A stretch of 64,000 nt of DNA from Novosphingobium sp. EMRT-2 (GCF_005145025.1 NZ_CP039697.1:248001-312000); one strand, 5' to 3'; shown: positions 43,081 to 52,403, numbered from the stretch's first letter. Program-made: numbers and translations. The notes: generated by a model from the letters alone, not told the origin.

Positions 43081-43689
43081 ATGATAACGCGCTTCGTGAC
43101 TCGGTTGCCCCTCGTACTCGTGTGCCTGATCGGGGTGTCGGCAACCGGCCCGCAGTCCGCCGTGGTCCAGGTGTTCGACCAGCGCGGCCTCCCCGTCGAA
43201 GGCGCGGTGATCGAAGTGCCGCCCCCCGCAGGCAGCACCCGTCCGCTCGCTTTCCCCTGGCGCAGCGCCATGGCGCAGCGCAACCTGAACTTCGTTCCCG
43301 GCACGCTGATCGTGCCGCAGGGGGCCACCGTCGCCTTCCCCAATCTCGATACCGTGCGCCACAGCATCTACAGCTTTTCCAGGCCCGCGCGCTTCCAGAT
43401 CGATCTCTATGGCCGCGACCAGACGCGCAGCCAGCGCTTCCCGATCACCGGCACTGTGGCGTTGGGCTGCAACATCCACGACAAGATGCGGGGCTACATC
43501 CGCGTCACCAGCACGCCTTATGCTGCCGCTACCGATCTCAACGGGCGTGGCCAGATCGAAGGACTGCCGCGCGGCACCTACCGCGTTACCGTGTGGCATC
43601 CGCGCCTGCGCGGCAACGGCAACGAGACGGTTCAGACCATCGCCGTCTCGCCCGGCGCGCCCGCGCGGCTCACGATAGAACTGCGCTGA
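43081..43689 (+). CDS. secreted cupredoxin-like protein (methylamine-utilisation-protein annotation group)
   Basis: A 202-residue exported protein with a signal peptide (LPLVLVCLIGVSATG). Type-1 copper ligands are visible: H94 in TVRHSIYSF, C130, H133 and M136 in CNIHDKM. The Cys-x2-His-x2-Met spacing is tighter than in plastocyanin. A C-terminal carboxypeptidase-regulatory-like beta domain follows (RGQIEGLPRGTYRVTVWHPRLRG). It probably carries or senses electrons or copper in the periplasm. It lies five bases before the GGDEF-EAL gene. Confidence 0.8.
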   Translation: MITRFVTRLPLVLVCLIGVSATGPQSAVVQVFDQRGLPVEGAVIEVPPPAGSTRPLAFPWRSAMAQRNLNFVPGTLIVPQGATVAFPNLDTVRHSIYSFSRPARFQIDLYGRDQTRSQRFPITGTVALGCNIHDKMRGYIRVTSTPYAAATDLNGRGQIEGLPRGTYRVTVWHPRLRGNGNETVQTIAVSPGAPARLTIELR

Positions 43690-43693
43690 ACCC

Positions 43694-46024
43694 GTGCCGC
43701 ACCCGCTGCTCCGCCACCTTGCCGCGCTCCGTCCGCGCACCCTGCGCGCGCGCATCGCCACGCTGTTCATGGCGCTGCTCGCCGGGGTGATGGCGGTCAC
43801 CGTCGGCGTGGCCGGCAGCGGCGTCAGCCTTTTCGCCCACGCGGTCGCAGAGCGGGATATGGCCGCGAATGCCCGCGTGTTCGAGCAGCTGATCGCCGGC
43901 CGCGCGGGGCAGCTGCGCGATGCCGCGATGGTCGTTGCGCGCGACTTCGGCTTCCGCGAGGCCTTCGCCCTCCATGACCAAGCCACCTTGGGCTCCGCAC
44001 TTGCCAGCCTCGGCGAACGCAGCGGGGCCGAAGTCGCCGCGGTCGTCATGCCCGATGGCACCGTGGTGGCGAGCCCCGGCGCTCCCGCAATAGATGGCAA
44101 GGCTCTGCTTCCCGCGCTCGATGCGGGGCGCTCCAGCGGCGTGATCGCTCTCAACGGCCATCTTGGTCTGGCCGTTGCCGCCCCGATCGAGATTCCCGAT
44201 CTCGCCGGCTGGCTGATCCTAGCCCAGCCGCTTGGCACGCGCGATCTCGATGCGCTGGGCCGCCTATCGGCCGTTCCGATCAAGGCTTCGGTCGCGCCCG
44301 CCAGCACGCTCGATCCGGCACAGCGCGCGCTCGGCCTGGGCATGATCGGCGAATTGCCATCGCCGCGAGGCCAGCAGTTCGTCCGCCTCTCGGCGCTCCC
44401 CAGCCTTCAGCGCGGGATCGAACCGCGCCTCATCCTCAGCCATTCGCTCGCGCAGGCGATGCAGGCGTACCGCGCGCTCAACGCCGTGCTCGTGGCGATC
44501 GCGCTGGCGGGGACACTCGCCGGCCTGTGGCTCGCCCTGCGCATCGCCCGCAGCATCAGCCGACCGCTCAGCCAGCTTGCCGAAGCCGCCCAGCGCTATG
44601 CCGGTGGCACCGTCGCCAAGGTTCCCGTGACCGGCGACGCGGAAGTCGCCGACCTTGCCCAGAGCTTCAACGCGATGGTCGATGCGATCGAGGAGCGCGA
44701 ACGCCAGATCATCCACAGCGCGCTGCACGATGGGCTGACCAGCCTGCCCAACCGGCGATTCTTCATCGAAAAACTCGACCGTGCCGTGGCGCGCCAGACG
44801 CCAGCCAGCCGCTCAATGGTCGTCTTCGTCGATCTCGACAATTTCAAGATCATCAACGATACGCTCGGCCATCCGGCGGGCGATGCCCTGCTGCGCCAGG
44901 CCGGTCAGCGTCTGCAGGAACGATTCCCCGATCAGATGATCGCCCGCTTCGGCGGCGACGAGTTCGGCCTTCTCGTCACCGGTCTTGCCGAAAATGCCGA
45001 CCCTGCCTCGCTAGCCCGCACGATCCATGCCGCGCTCAACGATGAGATCGAGATCAACGGCCGCGCTGTTCAGCTGAGCGCCAGCTTCGGCGTCGCGGTC
45101 GGCCCATCCGATGGCGCCAGTAGCGACGAACTTCTCAAAAACGCCGATCTGGCGCTATACCGCGCAAAGAGCGAAGGAAAGGGCACCTATCACTTCTTCG
45201 AAGCCGCGCTCGACGAGGAAGCGCGCCGTCGCCGCCAGCTTGAACTCGATCTGCGCCGCGCCGTGCGCGAAGGTGGCTTCGAACTGCACTTCCAGCCGCT
45301 CTATTCGATGGCCGAACAGCGTCTGAAAGGCTTCGAAGCGCTGATCCGCTGGAACCACCCGCAACGCGGACTCGTCAGCCCGATGGAATTCATCCCGCTT
45401 GCCGAGGAAACCGGCCTCATCGTGCCCATCGGCGAATGGGTCATCCGCGATGCCTGCGCGCGCGCCGCCGCCTGGCCCGAAAACCTCTCGGTCGCGGTCA
45501 ACATCTCGCCGCGCCAGTTCGCCAGCCCCGTCCTCGCGCAGACGATCGTGCAGGCCCTCGCCGCCGCGGGGCTTCCCCCCGGCCGGCTCGAACTCGAAAT
45601 CACCGAAAGCATCTTTATCGGCAACGTCGAGCGCACGCTCGCCACGCTCCACAGTCTGCGCGGGCTGGGCGTACGCATCGCGCTCGATGATTTCGGCACC
45701 GGCTATTCCTCGCTGAGCTACTTGCGCAGCTTCCCCTTCGACAAGCTCAAGATCGACCAGAGCTTCGTGCGGGATCTTGGCAGCGACGCCAGCGCCGCCG
45801 CCATCATCCGCGCGATCACCACGCTCGCCGCCGCGCTTGGCATAGAAACGCTTGCGGAAGGGGTGGAGCTGGAATCGACGATGGAAGCCCTGCGCCATGA
45901 AGGCTGCGATCTTATCCAGGGCTATCTGGTGAGCCGGCCAGTCCCTTCCGGCGAGGTGGCCGGTCTGGTTCAGCGGTTGAATGGCGGCCAGCGATGGGCC
46001 GTATCGGCCGGCCGCGCGGGGTAA
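43694..46024 (+). CDS. membrane c-di-GMP enzyme: sensor-HAMP-GGDEF-EAL
   Basis: A 776-residue protein. TM1 (about 17-40, IATLFMALLAGVMAVTVGVAG) and TM2 (about 262-282) flank a roughly 220-residue periplasmic sensor. A HAMP linker follows, then a GGDEF domain with intact GGDEF at 420-424 (ARFGGDEFGLL). The EAL domain has E548-A-L550, DDFGTGYSSLSYL and KIDQSFV, all preserved, so both synthesis and breakdown of c-di-GMP look possible. GTG at 43694 is the start, five bases after the cupredoxin stop. The signal sensed probably involves the neighbouring copper or haem proteins; this is inference. Confidence 0.9.
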   Translation: MPHPLLRHLAALRPRTLRARIATLFMALLAGVMAVTVGVAGSGVSLFAHAVAERDMAANARVFEQLIAGRAGQLRDAAMVVARDFGFREAFALHDQATLGSALASLGERSGAEVAAVVMPDGTVVASPGAPAIDGKALLPALDAGRSSGVIALNGHLGLAVAAPIEIPDLAGWLILAQPLGTRDLDALGRLSAVPIKASVAPASTLDPAQRALGLGMIGELPSPRGQQFVRLSALPSLQRGIEPRLILSHSLAQAMQAYRALNAVLVAIALAGTLAGLWLALRIARSISRPLSQLAEAAQRYAGGTVAKVPVTGDAEVADLAQSFNAMVDAIEERERQIIHSALHDGLTSLPNRRFFIEKLDRAVARQTPASRSMVVFVDLDNFKIINDTLGHPAGDALLRQAGQRLQERFPDQMIARFGGDEFGLLVTGLAENADPASLARTIHAALNDEIEINGRAVQLSASFGVAVGPSDGASSDELLKNADLALYRAKSEGKGTYHFFEAALDEEARRRRQLELDLRRAVREGGFELHFQPLYSMAEQRLKGFEALIRWNHPQRGLVSPMEFIPLAEETGLIVPIGEWVIRDACARAAAWPENLSVAVNISPRQFASPVLAQTIVQALAAAGLPPGRLELEITESIFIGNVERTLATLHSLRGLGVRIALDDFGTGYSSLSYLRSFPFDKLKIDQSFVRDLGSDASAAAIIRAITTLAAALGIETLAEGVELESTMEALRHEGCDLIQGYLVSRPVPSGEVAGLVQRLNGGQRWAVSAGRAG

Positions 46025-46305
46025 CCGCGCCGCCGGGGGCACGAGTGGGCAATGCGTTGCGATCTCGTGATCATTCGTGACCCGGCGCAAGCCATCGATA
46101 CGCTCCTGGCTAAGGCAAAGTCCGCGTTGTTACCCGCGATGGTGGTGCTCATAACGGCGCCCGCCCGAACGATCCGCTGGGTCGGGGCACAACTTCTCTG
46201 ACGAGAACCTGCGCAAGGCGTCGGCATTGCCAGCGGGCGCGCATCTGTGCCAGACGGAGCTTCCCGACAACGATCCGATCCGGTTGCGACGTTCGGGGCC
46301 GGGGG
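46025..46305. other. 281-base intergenic region before the LacI gene
   Basis: This lies between the c-di-GMP gene and the LacI regulator. It presumably carries the LacI promoter. No copy of the TATGACAACGTTATC operator is seen in it, and no RNA or small gene was recognised. Confidence 0.5.
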
Positions 46306-47343
46306 ATGCAAGCACAAGAGAAGCGCCGCACACGCATGAGCCGCGTCACCATCAAGGATGTCTCCAAAGCCGCCCGTGTCTCGATCAAGACGGTTTCCCG
46401 CGTTCTCAACAAGGAACGCTACGTCAGCGAGGAAACGCGCATCCGCGTCGAGGAAGCCGTCGCGCAGCTCAACTATCATCCCAATCTGGCGGCGCGCACG
46501 CTGGCCGGGCACCGGTCGTTCCAGATCGGCCTGATCCACGACAATCCCAGTCCGTTCTACATCTACAACATGCAGGCAGGGGTCGGGCAGCGCTGCCGCG
46601 AATCCGGCTATCGCATGATCGTGCAGCCTTGCGACATCGCCGCGCCGGGCCTGCTGGGCGATATCGGCGCACTGGTCGATCAGGTGCAGCTGGACGGCAT
46701 CATCGTGACACCGCCGGTAAGCGATTCCGTGGAGGTCCTCGCGGAACTCGAAAGGCGGCGCATCCCGATCGTGCGCGTGCAGCCCGGCACGGACCTGACC
46801 GCCACCTCCGCGGCCAGCATCGATAACGTGCAGGCCGCCGATGACATGACCTCGTACCTCATTTCGCTCGGTCATCGCCGCATCGGCTTCGTCAGCGGCC
46901 ACGCGGGGTATGCCGCCAGCACCCAGCGCTTGACCGGTTACCGGCAGGCGCTGCTGCGCGCCGGCCTTGGCTATGACGCGGCGCTGGTTTCTCCTGGCCG
47001 GTTTGACTTCCAGTCGGGCGTGGAAGCGGCGGAAGCGCTGCTCGCAATGGACCATCCGCCCACCGCAATCTTCGCCAGCAGCGACGAGATCGCGGCCGGC
47101 GTGCTTGCCGCCGCGCACCGCAAGGGCATCGCCGTGCCGCGCGATCTTTCCGTGGCGGGCTTCGACGACAACGATCTGGCGCAAGTCGTCTGGCCGCCGC
47201 TCACCACCATCCGCCAGCCCGTCCAAGCTCTCGGCTATGCGGCGGCGGACCTCCTGATCGGCGCCGCCGACCGGATCGAGCGCCGGCTCCTGGCGCACGA
47301 ACTCATCGTGCGCGGATCGACCTCAGCGCCCGGCGAAGGGTAA
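46306..47343 (+). CDS. LacI-family transcriptional regulator
   Basis: A 345-residue LacI/GalR repressor. The HTH is VTIKDVSKAARVSIKTVSRVLNKERYVSEETR, and the sugar-binding core includes FQIGLIHDNPSPFYIYNMQAG and PTAIFASSDEIAAGVLAAA. ATG at 46306 is given; ATG at 46336 would also leave the HTH whole. A 15-bp palindromic operator lies right after the gene (47379-47393), before an MFS permease. An identical one lies at 50083, between a second MFS gene and a sugar isomerase. These make it a local regulator of carbohydrate uptake and use. Confidence 0.92.
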   Translation: MQAQEKRRTRMSRVTIKDVSKAARVSIKTVSRVLNKERYVSEETRIRVEEAVAQLNYHPNLAARTLAGHRSFQIGLIHDNPSPFYIYNMQAGVGQRCRESGYRMIVQPCDIAAPGLLGDIGALVDQVQLDGIIVTPPVSDSVEVLAELERRRIPIVRVQPGTDLTATSAASIDNVQAADDMTSYLISLGHRRIGFVSGHAGYAASTQRLTGYRQALLRAGLGYDAALVSPGRFDFQSGVEAAEALLAMDHPPTAIFASSDEIAAGVLAAAHRKGIAVPRDLSVAGFDDNDLAQVVWPPLTTIRQPVQALGYAAADLLIGAADRIERRLLAHELIVRGSTSAPGEG

Positions 47344-47378
47344 TTGCTTCCGGGGACGATTATCCTTGTCTTTCTGCG

Positions 47379-47394
47379 TATGACAACGTTATCC
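47379..47394 (+). promoter_or_regulatory. LacI-type operator before the MFS gene
   Basis: TATGACAACGTTATC (47379-47393) is a near-palindrome centred on AACGTT with the CG dyad typical of LacI proteins. It is nested in a wider GCGTAT/ATACGC repeat (47376-47401). A possible -10 (TATCCT) overlaps it, so binding would block transcription of 47432-48673. The same 15-mer recurs at 50083-50097. Confidence 0.75.
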
Positions 47395-47431
47395 TATACG
47401 CGATAAAGAGTGACGTTGGGGAGAATGCAGG

Positions 47432-48673
47432 ATGTCGCAGGTCAGCGATCGACGCCGATGGCTTGTCGTGGGACTCGTTTTTGTCGCCATCGTGCTCAAT
47501 TACGTCGACCGCCAGATTCTCGCGCTGCTGAAGCCCACGCTCCAGGCAGAGTTCCACTGGTCGGACCGCGATTACAGCCACATGGCCTCGGCTTTCCAGT
47601 TCGCTGCCGCGATCGCCTTTCTCGGCACCGGCTGGTTCATCGACAAGGTCGGGCTGCGACCCGGTTTCGCGCTGGGCGTCGGCGTGTGGAGCCTGGCCGG
47701 CATGGCCCATGCCTTTGTCTCCTCCGTCGGCGGGTTCGTGGGCGTACGCGCCGTGCTGGGCGTGGCGGAATCGATCGGCACGCCGGCCGCGGTAAAGACG
47801 GCGGCCACCTATTTCGAGCCGCGCGAACGTTCGATCGCGCTGGGGCTTGGGGGGATCGCGCCCAACGTCGGCGCGATCCTCACGCCGCTGCTCATCCCGC
47901 TGATGGCGCTGATGATGGGCTGGAAGGCGACCTTCCTGATCGCCGGCGGCCTGGGTCTGGTGTGGGTCGTGGTCTGGCTGGCGGTGCGCCTGCCCGAACA
48001 GCCGCAATCCGATGCCGAAGCGCCGACGATGGCGTGGAGCGCGCTGCTCACCGACCGCCGCCAGTGGGCCATCATCCTTGGCAAGGCGCTGACCGATCAG
48101 GTCTGGTGGTTCCTGCTGTTCTTCCTGCCCGACCTGTTCCACCGCGTGTTCGGGCTGGACCAGAGCGCGCTGGGGCTGCCCGTGGCGCTGGTCTATGCCA
48201 TGGCCGCTGTCGGCGGCATCACTGCCGGGTTCCTGCCGGCCGCACTGATGGGGCGCGGCTGGAGCGTCAACGCGGCGCGCAAGGTCACGATGCTGATCTA
48301 CGCCGTGATGGTGCTGCCCGTGCCGCTGCTTATCCATGCGCAGAGCCCGTGGCTTGCCGCATTCATCGTCGGCGTCGCGCTGTTCGCCCACCAGGGCTTT
48401 TCCACGAGCCTGTTCGGCCTCACGACCGATGTGTTTCCCGCGCGCGTGGTCGGCTCGGCGATCGGCATCGGAGCGTTTGCCGGAAACCTTTCGGGCATGG
48501 CGATGATCGAGTTCACCGGCTGGTCGCTCGATGCGGGGCATGGCTATCTGCCGATGCTGCTGATCTGCGCCGTCACCTATCTGGCGGCGCTGGGCGTCAT
48601 CCACCTGCTGCTGCCGCGCTTTACCGCGATCGGCGGCGAACAGGAGGGCGCGTCCCCCGTCCTTGCCCACTGA
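47432..48673 (+). CDS. MFS transporter (hexuronate/sugar-acid ACS type)
   Basis: A 413-residue permease of the anion:cation symporter style: WLVVGLVFVAIVLNYVDRQILALLKPTLQAEFHWSDRDYSHMASAFQFA. This opening resembles the ExuT/hexuronate and glucarate carriers. GGGGAG lies before the ATG at 47432, and the operator at 47379 lies just upstream. It is convergent with another MFS gene. Uptake of a sugar acid or related compound is likely from family and context. Confidence 0.92.
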   Translation: MSQVSDRRRWLVVGLVFVAIVLNYVDRQILALLKPTLQAEFHWSDRDYSHMASAFQFAAAIAFLGTGWFIDKVGLRPGFALGVGVWSLAGMAHAFVSSVGGFVGVRAVLGVAESIGTPAAVKTAATYFEPRERSIALGLGGIAPNVGAILTPLLIPLMALMMGWKATFLIAGGLGLVWVVVWLAVRLPEQPQSDAEAPTMAWSALLTDRRQWAIILGKALTDQVWWFLLFFLPDLFHRVFGLDQSALGLPVALVYAMAAVGGITAGFLPAALMGRGWSVNAARKVTMLIYAVMVLPVPLLIHAQSPWLAAFIVGVALFAHQGFSTSLFGLTTDVFPARVVGSAIGIGAFAGNLSGMAMIEFTGWSLDAGHGYLPMLLICAVTYLAALGVIHLLLPRFTAIGGEQEGASPVLAH

Positions 48674-48703
48674 CGCCGCGCGCACGGCAAGGCAGGGGTT
48701 GGC

Positions 48704-50038
48704 TCAGCTTACCATCTCTTCGCGGATCGAGCCGCGCGCCATCCAGAACAGCGCCGACGCCACCGCGCCGAACAGCACGAAGATGAGCAGCGACCAGCGC
48801 ACGCCTTCCGCTGGCCCAAGCCCGAACGTATTGCCGATCAGATCGCTCACCGCGCCGACGCCCAGCGGCCCCAGGCCCAGCCCGATCAGGTTGACGAGGA
48901 ACAGCAGCACGGCAGCGGCCGTCGCCCGTGTCTGCGGCTGGACCAGACCCTGCACGGCGGCATAGCTCGGACCATACCACAGCGTGTTCAGCACGGGCGG
49001 GAACGCGAACATGACGAGGGCGAACACCGCCGATTCCGTGAGCAGCCCGATGATATAGAAAGGAATACCCAGCAGCGTGGAGACCGCCGGAATCGCCACA
49101 TAGGCGCGCAAGTCGCGCGCACCGTAGCGGTCTGCCAGGAAGCCACCCAGCCATGTTCCAGCCGCACCGGTGAGGCCCAGCACGATCCCCAGCGTCACCC
49201 CCAGAAAGCCGGTCAACCCCAGGCCAAAGCCATCGGCAAGCGGGATCAGCTCGGCGGCGTGGTTGCGGAAGAAGAACGGCGCCAGAAACGTCGCCGCGCC
49301 ATAGCCGATGAAGGCCTTGATCGCGCCGGCGAAGGCGATCAGCCAGAACGTCCGCTTCCCCCTGATCTCGGCCATGGCCTCGCGGAAGGGAATGCGCGTC
49401 ACCGCCGTTGCGATCATGTCGCCGCGTAGCCGGCTGCGCGGCTCCAGCAACGTGAAACGCGCCACCAGCGCCATCAGCAGGCCCGGCACGCCCGCCAGCA
49501 GGAACGCCGCGCGCCAGCCGTGCGCGTCGGCCACCATCCCGCCCAGCGCCATGCCGAACAGACCGCCCAGCGGCGTGCCCAGCGCATAGAACGCAAGCGC
49601 GGAAGCGCGCCTTTCGCGCGGAGTGTAATCGGTGATCAGCGAATGGGCCGGCGGCGTGCAGCCCGCCTCCCCCACGCCCACGCCAACCCGGCACAACACG
49701 AGCTGGACGAAATTCTGCGCAAAACCGCAGGCCATGGTGAACAGGCTCCACACCCCGGCCGCCGCCGCGATGATGCGCGGGCGGTTGCCGGTTTCCGCCA
49801 GCCGCGCGATCGGGATGCCCAGCACCGTATAAAACAGCGCGAACGCCAGCCCGTTCATCACCCCCAGTTGCCAGTCGGCGAGATGGAGATCGTGCTTGAT
49901 CGGCTCCGCCAGGATCGAGACGATCTGCCGATCAAGGAAGTTGAGGATATAGATCACGAGCAGGACGCACAGGGCGTAACGCCGATAGCGCTCCGGGACA
50001 GGCGGGGCGGGCGAAGGGGGCGCGGGCTGTTCGGTCAT
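48704..50038 (-). CDS. MFS transporter (spinster/ACS-like)
   Basis: A 444-residue 12-helix permease with YALCVLLVIYILNFLDRQIVSILAEPIKHDL in helix 1 and GVGVGEAGCTPPAHSLITDYTPRERRASALAFYALGTPLGGLFGM in helices 4-5. The start at 50038 has GAGAGGA upstream. It is divergent from the sugar isomerase gene, with the LacI-type operator at 50083 between them. It is therefore likely under the same control as the MFS gene at 47432, giving the cluster two carriers. Confidence 0.92.
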   Translation of the reverse strand: MTEQPAPPSPAPPVPERYRRYALCVLLVIYILNFLDRQIVSILAEPIKHDLHLADWQLGVMNGLAFALFYTVLGIPIARLAETGNRPRIIAAAAGVWSLFTMACGFAQNFVQLVLCRVGVGVGEAGCTPPAHSLITDYTPRERRASALAFYALGTPLGGLFGMALGGMVADAHGWRAAFLLAGVPGLLMALVARFTLLEPRSRLRGDMIATAVTRIPFREAMAEIRGKRTFWLIAFAGAIKAFIGYGAATFLAPFFFRNHAAELIPLADGFGLGLTGFLGVTLGIVLGLTGAAGTWLGGFLADRYGARDLRAYVAIPAVSTLLGIPFYIIGLLTESAVFALVMFAFPPVLNTLWYGPSYAAVQGLVQPQTRATAAAVLLFLVNLIGLGLGPLGVGAVSDLIGNTFGLGPAEGVRWSLLIFVLFGAVASALFWMARGSIREEMVS

Positions 50039-50057
50039 GGAATCCTCTCGCAATGGA

Positions 50058-50098
50058 TTGACACGCCACTCCCCGCCGGTCTTATGACAACGTTATCA
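50058..50098 (+). promoter_or_regulatory. promoter with LacI-type operator before the isomerase gene
   Basis: A consensus -35 box TTGACA is at 50058-50063, with the operator TATGACAACGTTATCA at 50083-50098 covering the expected -10 position. The 15-base core is identical to 47379-47393. The start at 50112 follows, so repression by steric block is the natural reading. The divergent MFS gene (start 50038) may share the site. Confidence 0.75.
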
Positions 50099-50111
50099 GG
50101 GAGAGAACACC

Positions 50112-50951
50112 ATGGCGCGCCTGCTGGTCTTGCAGTCTGTCTGGGGGCTGGACAAGTGCCCGGGCTTCGACATCGAAAACGCGCTCGACCGCGCGCTGGA
50201 ACGGGTGATCGACGCCGGGTTCGATGGCGTTGGCGTAAACATCGTGCGCGTGGCCCGGACCGCCGGCGTCGTCCGGGTGATGAACCCGCGCGGTCTGGCC
50301 TGGGAAGGGCAGGTTCTGGTGCATTCGGCGGACCAGCTCGCCGCCGCCATCGCCGAAGCGCACCGGCTGGGCGCGCACCATCTCAACGTGCAGATTGCAG
50401 GGCCGGTGGCCCACCTGTCCGATGCGCTCGCACTGGTCGACAGCCTGGTTCCGCTGGCGCAAAGCGCCCCGCTGCCGGTGTGGTTCGAAACGCACCGGGG
50501 CCGGCTGACCAACGACCTGCTGTTCACGCTGCGCCTGCTGGAAGCGCGGCCCGACCTGCCGTTGACCGGCGACCTTTCGCACTATCCCGTGGCGGGCGAA
50601 ATGGAACTGCCGCTGCGCGATGACCAGCTGGCAGCGATCGAGCGCATCCTGCGCAATTGCCGCAACTTCCACGGCCGCATTTCCACCACGCATCAGGTGC
50701 AGGTCACCTTCGACGCGCCGCAGCACCACGCCTGGCGCGACCAGCATTGCGCCTGGTGGCGCCGGGGCTTCGAACTGTGGCTGGAACAGGCCGGATCGGA
50801 TGAAGCGCTCCCTTTCATGTGCGAACTGGGGCCGCCGCCCTACGCGATCACCGCGCCCGACGGGTCGGAGCTTGGCAACCGCTGGGACGAAGCGCAACGG
50901 ATGAAGGACATGGTGCGCACGCTCTGGCGCGAGGTCAACGGCACATCCTGA
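50112..50951 (+). CDS. sugar phosphate isomerase/epimerase-like TIM-barrel protein
   Basis: A 279-residue xylose-isomerase-like TIM barrel. Metal-site strands are visible as VWFETHRGRLTND (Glu/His), LTGDLSHYPV (Asp/His), the HQVQVTFDAPQHH region, and PFMCELGPPPYAI (C-terminal Glu). This matches AP-endonuclease-2-family isomerases and epimerases. The substrate is probably a sugar, polyol-derived ketose or keto acid. GGGAGA and the LacI operator precede it. It is convergent with the FGGY kinase gene. Confidence 0.82.
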   Translation: MARLLVLQSVWGLDKCPGFDIENALDRALERVIDAGFDGVGVNIVRVARTAGVVRVMNPRGLAWEGQVLVHSADQLAAAIAEAHRLGAHHLNVQIAGPVAHLSDALALVDSLVPLAQSAPLPVWFETHRGRLTNDLLFTLRLLEARPDLPLTGDLSHYPVAGEMELPLRDDQLAAIERILRNCRNFHGRISTTHQVQVTFDAPQHHAWRDQHCAWWRRGFELWLEQAGSDEALPFMCELGPPPYAITAPDGSELGNRWDEAQRMKDMVRTLWREVNGTS

Positions 50952-50972
50952 TCCAGCGGCGAAGGCCATCCG

Positions 50973-52403
50973 TCACGCGTCGACGTCGACCGCCGCCCGC
51001 CATGCGGCGTAAGCGGCGTCGGCCTCATCCCGCGTAACCGCAGGGTGGAATTCGCGGCCATAGCGCACGACGGCCGACAGGTCGGCCGCATCGAGCAGCC
51101 CCGCTCCCAGCCCGGCCGCCAGCGCCGCGCCATAGGCCGTCCCCTCCGGCACGGCATGGCGACGCACCCGGCGCTGGAGCGTGTCCGCCTGCAACTGCAG
51201 CAAGGTATCGCTGGCGGAAAGTCCCCCATCGGCGGGCAGCGCTTCGGGCACCGGCAGCGCCTTTTCGATCACATCGGCAATATCGCGAAAGCGATGCGCG
51301 ATTCCGTGCAGCGCGGCACGCGCGATTTGCGCCGGGCCGCTGCCAAGGTTCAGCCCCGCGATCATCCCCCGCGCGTCGAAGCGCCCGTGGGGTGCGCCCA
51401 TGCCTGCCAGCGAAGGCCGCACGATCACGCCGCCACTGTCCGCGACCGAGGCCGCGGCGGCCTCCAGGACGGAGGGCGATGCGAACAGCCCCAGCGCACC
51501 GCACATCCATTCGACAAGCGATCCCGCCGTGATGACCATCCCCTCGATGCAGAACAGCCGCTCGCCTCCGGCAAAAACCAGTGCTTCGGCCGGCATGCTG
51601 AAGTGGGGCGCCATCGGTTGATCGCCCGTGTTGGCCATCAGCACGCCGGACGTGCCATAGGTCACCTTCCACGTCCCGCGTTCGAGCGCGCCGTGCGCCA
51701 CCATGCCCGCCTGCTGGTCGGCGATGAGCGCGGTGACCGGCACGGCCGCGCCCAGCACGGTCGGCGCGGTCCGCGCAATCGGCCCCCAGCTTTCGACCAG
51801 CGCCGGAAACATGCTTTCGGGGAGCCGCTGATAGTCCAGCAAGCCGGTATTCCACTGCCTGCCGCCGGCGTAGTCGAAATAGCCGGTCATCCAGCCACAG
51901 GACACGTCGGTCACATGCGCCGCGCCGCCGCTCAGGCAATAGACCAGCCAGCTATCGAGCGTTCCCCACTGGAGATCGGCCGCCGGCTTGCCGGAAAGCG
52001 CGATGGCGGCGGGAAGCTTGGCGGAAGGCACTTGCGGCCAGGCGGTGAAGCCCGCCGCGCGGAGGTCGCGATAGGCATCCATGCCGCGCAGGTCGCTCCA
52101 CACCAGCATCGGCGCGGCGGGCCGGCCGGAGTGCCGGTCCCACACCACCACGCTGGCGCGCTGCGAGGTGACGCCGATGGCCGCGACATCCGCGATCGTG
52201 CGGCCCGCCGCCGCGAGCGCGCCCGCGATCACCGCGCGACATATGTCCCAGACACCAGCCGCGTCCTGTTCGACCAAACCCGGGGCGGGATAGGTGCTGG
52301 CGATCGGGCGCTTGTCGATGCCCAGCACCACGCCGGCCGGATCGACCAGCATGGCGCGGGCGCCGGTGGTTCCCGCATCGAGCGCCAGCAGCAGTTCAGG
52401 CAT
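50973..52403 (-). CDS. FGGY-family carbohydrate kinase
   Basis: A 476-residue kinase with the two actin-like domains of FGGY enzymes. The phosphate-binding opening is LLALDAGTTGARAMLVD. VTSQRASVVVWDRHSGRPAAPMLVWSDLRG and the ATP-site strand VTYGTSGVLM follow. The FGGY signature region is MVITAGSLVEWM, and GLSASDTLLQLQADTLQ is near the end. It phosphorylates a polyol or ketose. Its start overlaps the end of the flavoprotein gene upstream by eight bases, placing it third after a GlpD-like enzyme and an alkyl-DHAP-synthase-like enzyme. The exact sugar is unclear; glycerol is not assured. Confidence 0.88.
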   Translation of the reverse strand: MPELLLALDAGTTGARAMLVDPAGVVLGIDKRPIASTYPAPGLVEQDAAGVWDICRAVIAGALAAAGRTIADVAAIGVTSQRASVVVWDRHSGRPAAPMLVWSDLRGMDAYRDLRAAGFTAWPQVPSAKLPAAIALSGKPAADLQWGTLDSWLVYCLSGGAAHVTDVSCGWMTGYFDYAGGRQWNTGLLDYQRLPESMFPALVESWGPIARTAPTVLGAAVPVTALIADQQAGMVAHGALERGTWKVTYGTSGVLMANTGDQPMAPHFSMPAEALVFAGGERLFCIEGMVITAGSLVEWMCGALGLFASPSVLEAAAASVADSGGVIVRPSLAGMGAPHGRFDARGMIAGLNLGSGPAQIARAALHGIAHRFRDIADVIEKALPVPEALPADGGLSASDTLLQLQADTLQRRVRRHAVPEGTAYGAALAAGLGAGLLDAADLSAVVRYGREFHPAVTRDEADAAYAAWRAAVDVDA

